A program made the position numbers and the translations under genes. The notes beneath the pieces were generated by a model. The model worked only from the letters and a program-made list of their open reading frames with translations. It did not search any database and was not told where the DNA came from. From Saccoglossus kowalevskii (Eukaryota; Hemichordata; Enteropneusta; Harrimaniidae): a DNA stretch of 19,528 bases. How positions within the stretch are numbered: the stretch's first letter is position 1; every line of letters begins with the position of its first letter. Shown here in pieces: positions 19,005 to 19,528 of this stretch. The DNA is taken from positions 1-19,528 of the forward strand of contig NW_003133245.1 in the NCBI RefSeq assembly GCF_000003605.2, read 5' to 3'.

Positions 19005-19528
19005 TTGGTTCACTTGGCTAATTGCCTTCTAATGTTTCTAGTGATATGTGCAATAGCTACTTACTGCCTGTCTCTATATCCCAACTGCTCCTCACTGCTC
19101 CTTAAGTCAGTGCCAGATGTATATCATAGACATTAAACATACTGCCAGTTACTGACATATGCTTGGTTGACTTGGCTAATTGCTTTCTTATGTTTCTACT
19201 GATGTGTGCAGTAGCTACATACTGATTCTCTATATCCCAACTGCTTCTCACTGCTCTTTAAGTCAGTGCCAGATGTATATCATAGATAAAAAACATACTG
19301 CCAGTTACTGACATATGCTTGGTTGACTTGGCTAATTGCCTTCTTGTGTTTGTACTGATATGTGCAATAGCTACTTACTGCTTGTCTCTATATCCCAACT
19401 GCTTCTCACTGCTCCTTAAGTCAGTGCCAGATATATATCATAGCCATTAAACATACTGCCAGTTACTGGCATATGCTTCGTTGACTTGGCTAATTTCCTT
19501 CTTATGTTCCACTGATATGTGATGAACT
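18966..19528 (+). repeat. Block L, copy 2, running to the window end
   Basis: It follows 15651-16213 at an offset of 3,315 bp up to about 19505. There a T is lost (TATGTTCCAC instead of TATGTTTCCAC), and the last seven bases (19522-19528, ATGAACT) no longer fit the expected CAATAGC. Confidence 0.86.

Larger units (their letters stand above)
1..19528 (+). repeat. 158-bp satellite DNA array, about 123-124 head-to-tail monomers
   Basis: The same unit recurs across the entire window with a 158-bp period. Examples are the TTGG starts at 235 and 393, at 7008, 7166 and 7324, and at 18530 and 18688. All copies read in the + direction; I found no inverted monomer and no inserted foreign sequence. The consensus has 40 A, 56 T, 25 G and 37 C. 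Substitutions are scattered along the unit rather than concentrated at one codon position. From 235 to 18688 there are 117 monomers in 18,453 bp, a net loss of 33 bp relative to 117 x 158. Most of the loss comes from 2-bp-short subtype monomers and one 9-bp deletion. The organisation is that of eukaryotic heterochromatic satellite, plausibly centromeric or pericentromeric. I do not recognise the family. Confidence 0.98.

Noticed and set aside
235-19032. About fifty + strand open frames of 61-66 codons with a hydrophobic, two-segment membrane-like peptide
   Set aside because: They recur once per 158-bp repeat, start at TTG instead of ATG, overlap one another, and end in the next monomer because 158 is not a multiple of three. 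Variation is not biased to third positions and includes frame-shifting indels. The hydrophobicity reflects the T-rich strand. A substitution test by codon position would settle it.
2441-19495. CENP-B box-like TTCG motif (CTTCGTTGAC in some monomers)
   Set aside because: The canonical box needs TTCG-N4-A-N2-CGGG. Here no CGGG follows and the A is out of place. TTCG occurs in only a minority of monomers.
1-19528. CRISPR-like array
   Set aside because: There is no repeat/spacer alternation: the whole 158-bp unit is repeated, with no variable unique spacers of fixed length and no cas genes.
1-19528. RNA polymerase III A/B boxes or a tRNA/SINE origin (TTGGCTAATTGCC and GGTTCACTTGG)
   Set aside because: TGGCTAATTGC misses the final G of the A box and GGTTCACTTGG lacks the GGTTCGANNCC core. 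No cloverleaf can be folded by eye, and no A-tail or target duplication is present.
1-19528. Transposon, IS or retroelement insertion in the array
   Set aside because: The 158-bp period is never broken by more than 9 bp anywhere, so there is no room for an insertion.
1-19528. Telomeric repeats or simple microsatellites
   Set aside because: No TTAGGG-type or other short tandem repeats were seen. The only short internal similarity is the ACTGC words within each monomer.
1-19528. Inverted (minus-strand) monomers that would mark an orientation switch
   Set aside because: All monomers read TTGGTTGACTTGG in the + direction. I saw no reverse-complement copy such as CCAAGTCAACC.

Overview
The whole 19,528-base window is one uninterrupted satellite DNA array. 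A unit of about 158 bp is repeated head to tail, always in the same orientation, about 123-124 times. I see no unique sequence, protein-coding gene, RNA gene, transposon, CRISPR array or bacterial-style operon. Kilobases of diverged AT-leaning tandem monomers with nested multi-monomer duplications are typical of eukaryotic centromeric, pericentromeric or subtelomeric heterochromatin. I do not recognise the family and cannot name the species. The consensus monomer is about 39% G+C, contains no CpG (about six would be expected from its base composition) and is rich in TpG. That fits a genome with germline CpG methylation, such as a vertebrate or a plant, but this is inference.

I number monomers from the TTGG of TTGGTTGACTTGG. 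Positions 1-30 carry TTGGTTGACTTGGCTAATTG and its flank, 57-100 are pyrimidine-rich (about 75% C+T), and 114-138 are AT-rich (GTATATCATAGACATAAAAC). A 15-bp dyad lies at about 139-153, followed by CATATGC. Most monomers are 158 bp. Recurrent length classes are 156 bp (GCAGTAG...ACTGATTCTC subtype), 157 bp (TATGTTGG or TGCTTGTTG) and 159 bp (ACATACATGCTTG). Single cases of 149 bp and 161 bp also occur.

Layout: the array is a mosaic of local higher-order repeats (HORs). A block of 1.6-1.8 kb is present at 544-2348 and 4331-5977, the copies differing by exactly one monomer. A 316-bp dimer is tandemly duplicated at 2701-3332. A 314-bp dimer occurs at 5827-6374. A 789-bp five-monomer unit occurs at 6888-8206, with a further copy of part of it at the start of the window. 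A 630-bp four-monomer unit occurs at 9042-10166, with 495 bp identical by eye. A 631/633-bp four-monomer unit occurs at 11982-13247, a 632-bp one at 14272-15172, and a second, unrelated 789-bp five-monomer unit at 16544-18078. Longer-range copies lie 2,370 bp apart (10861/13231), 3,315 bp apart (15651/18966) and about 9.1 kb apart (about 2405/11549). This is the pattern expected from repeated unequal crossover and gene conversion.

The regularly spaced 61-66-codon open frames on the + strand are shadows of the satellite. They begin at TTG rather than ATG and recur once per monomer. Each ends in the next monomer, because 158 is not a multiple of three. The only longer open frames (96-120 codons) occur where a 159-bp monomer restores the frame. 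No CDS is annotated.
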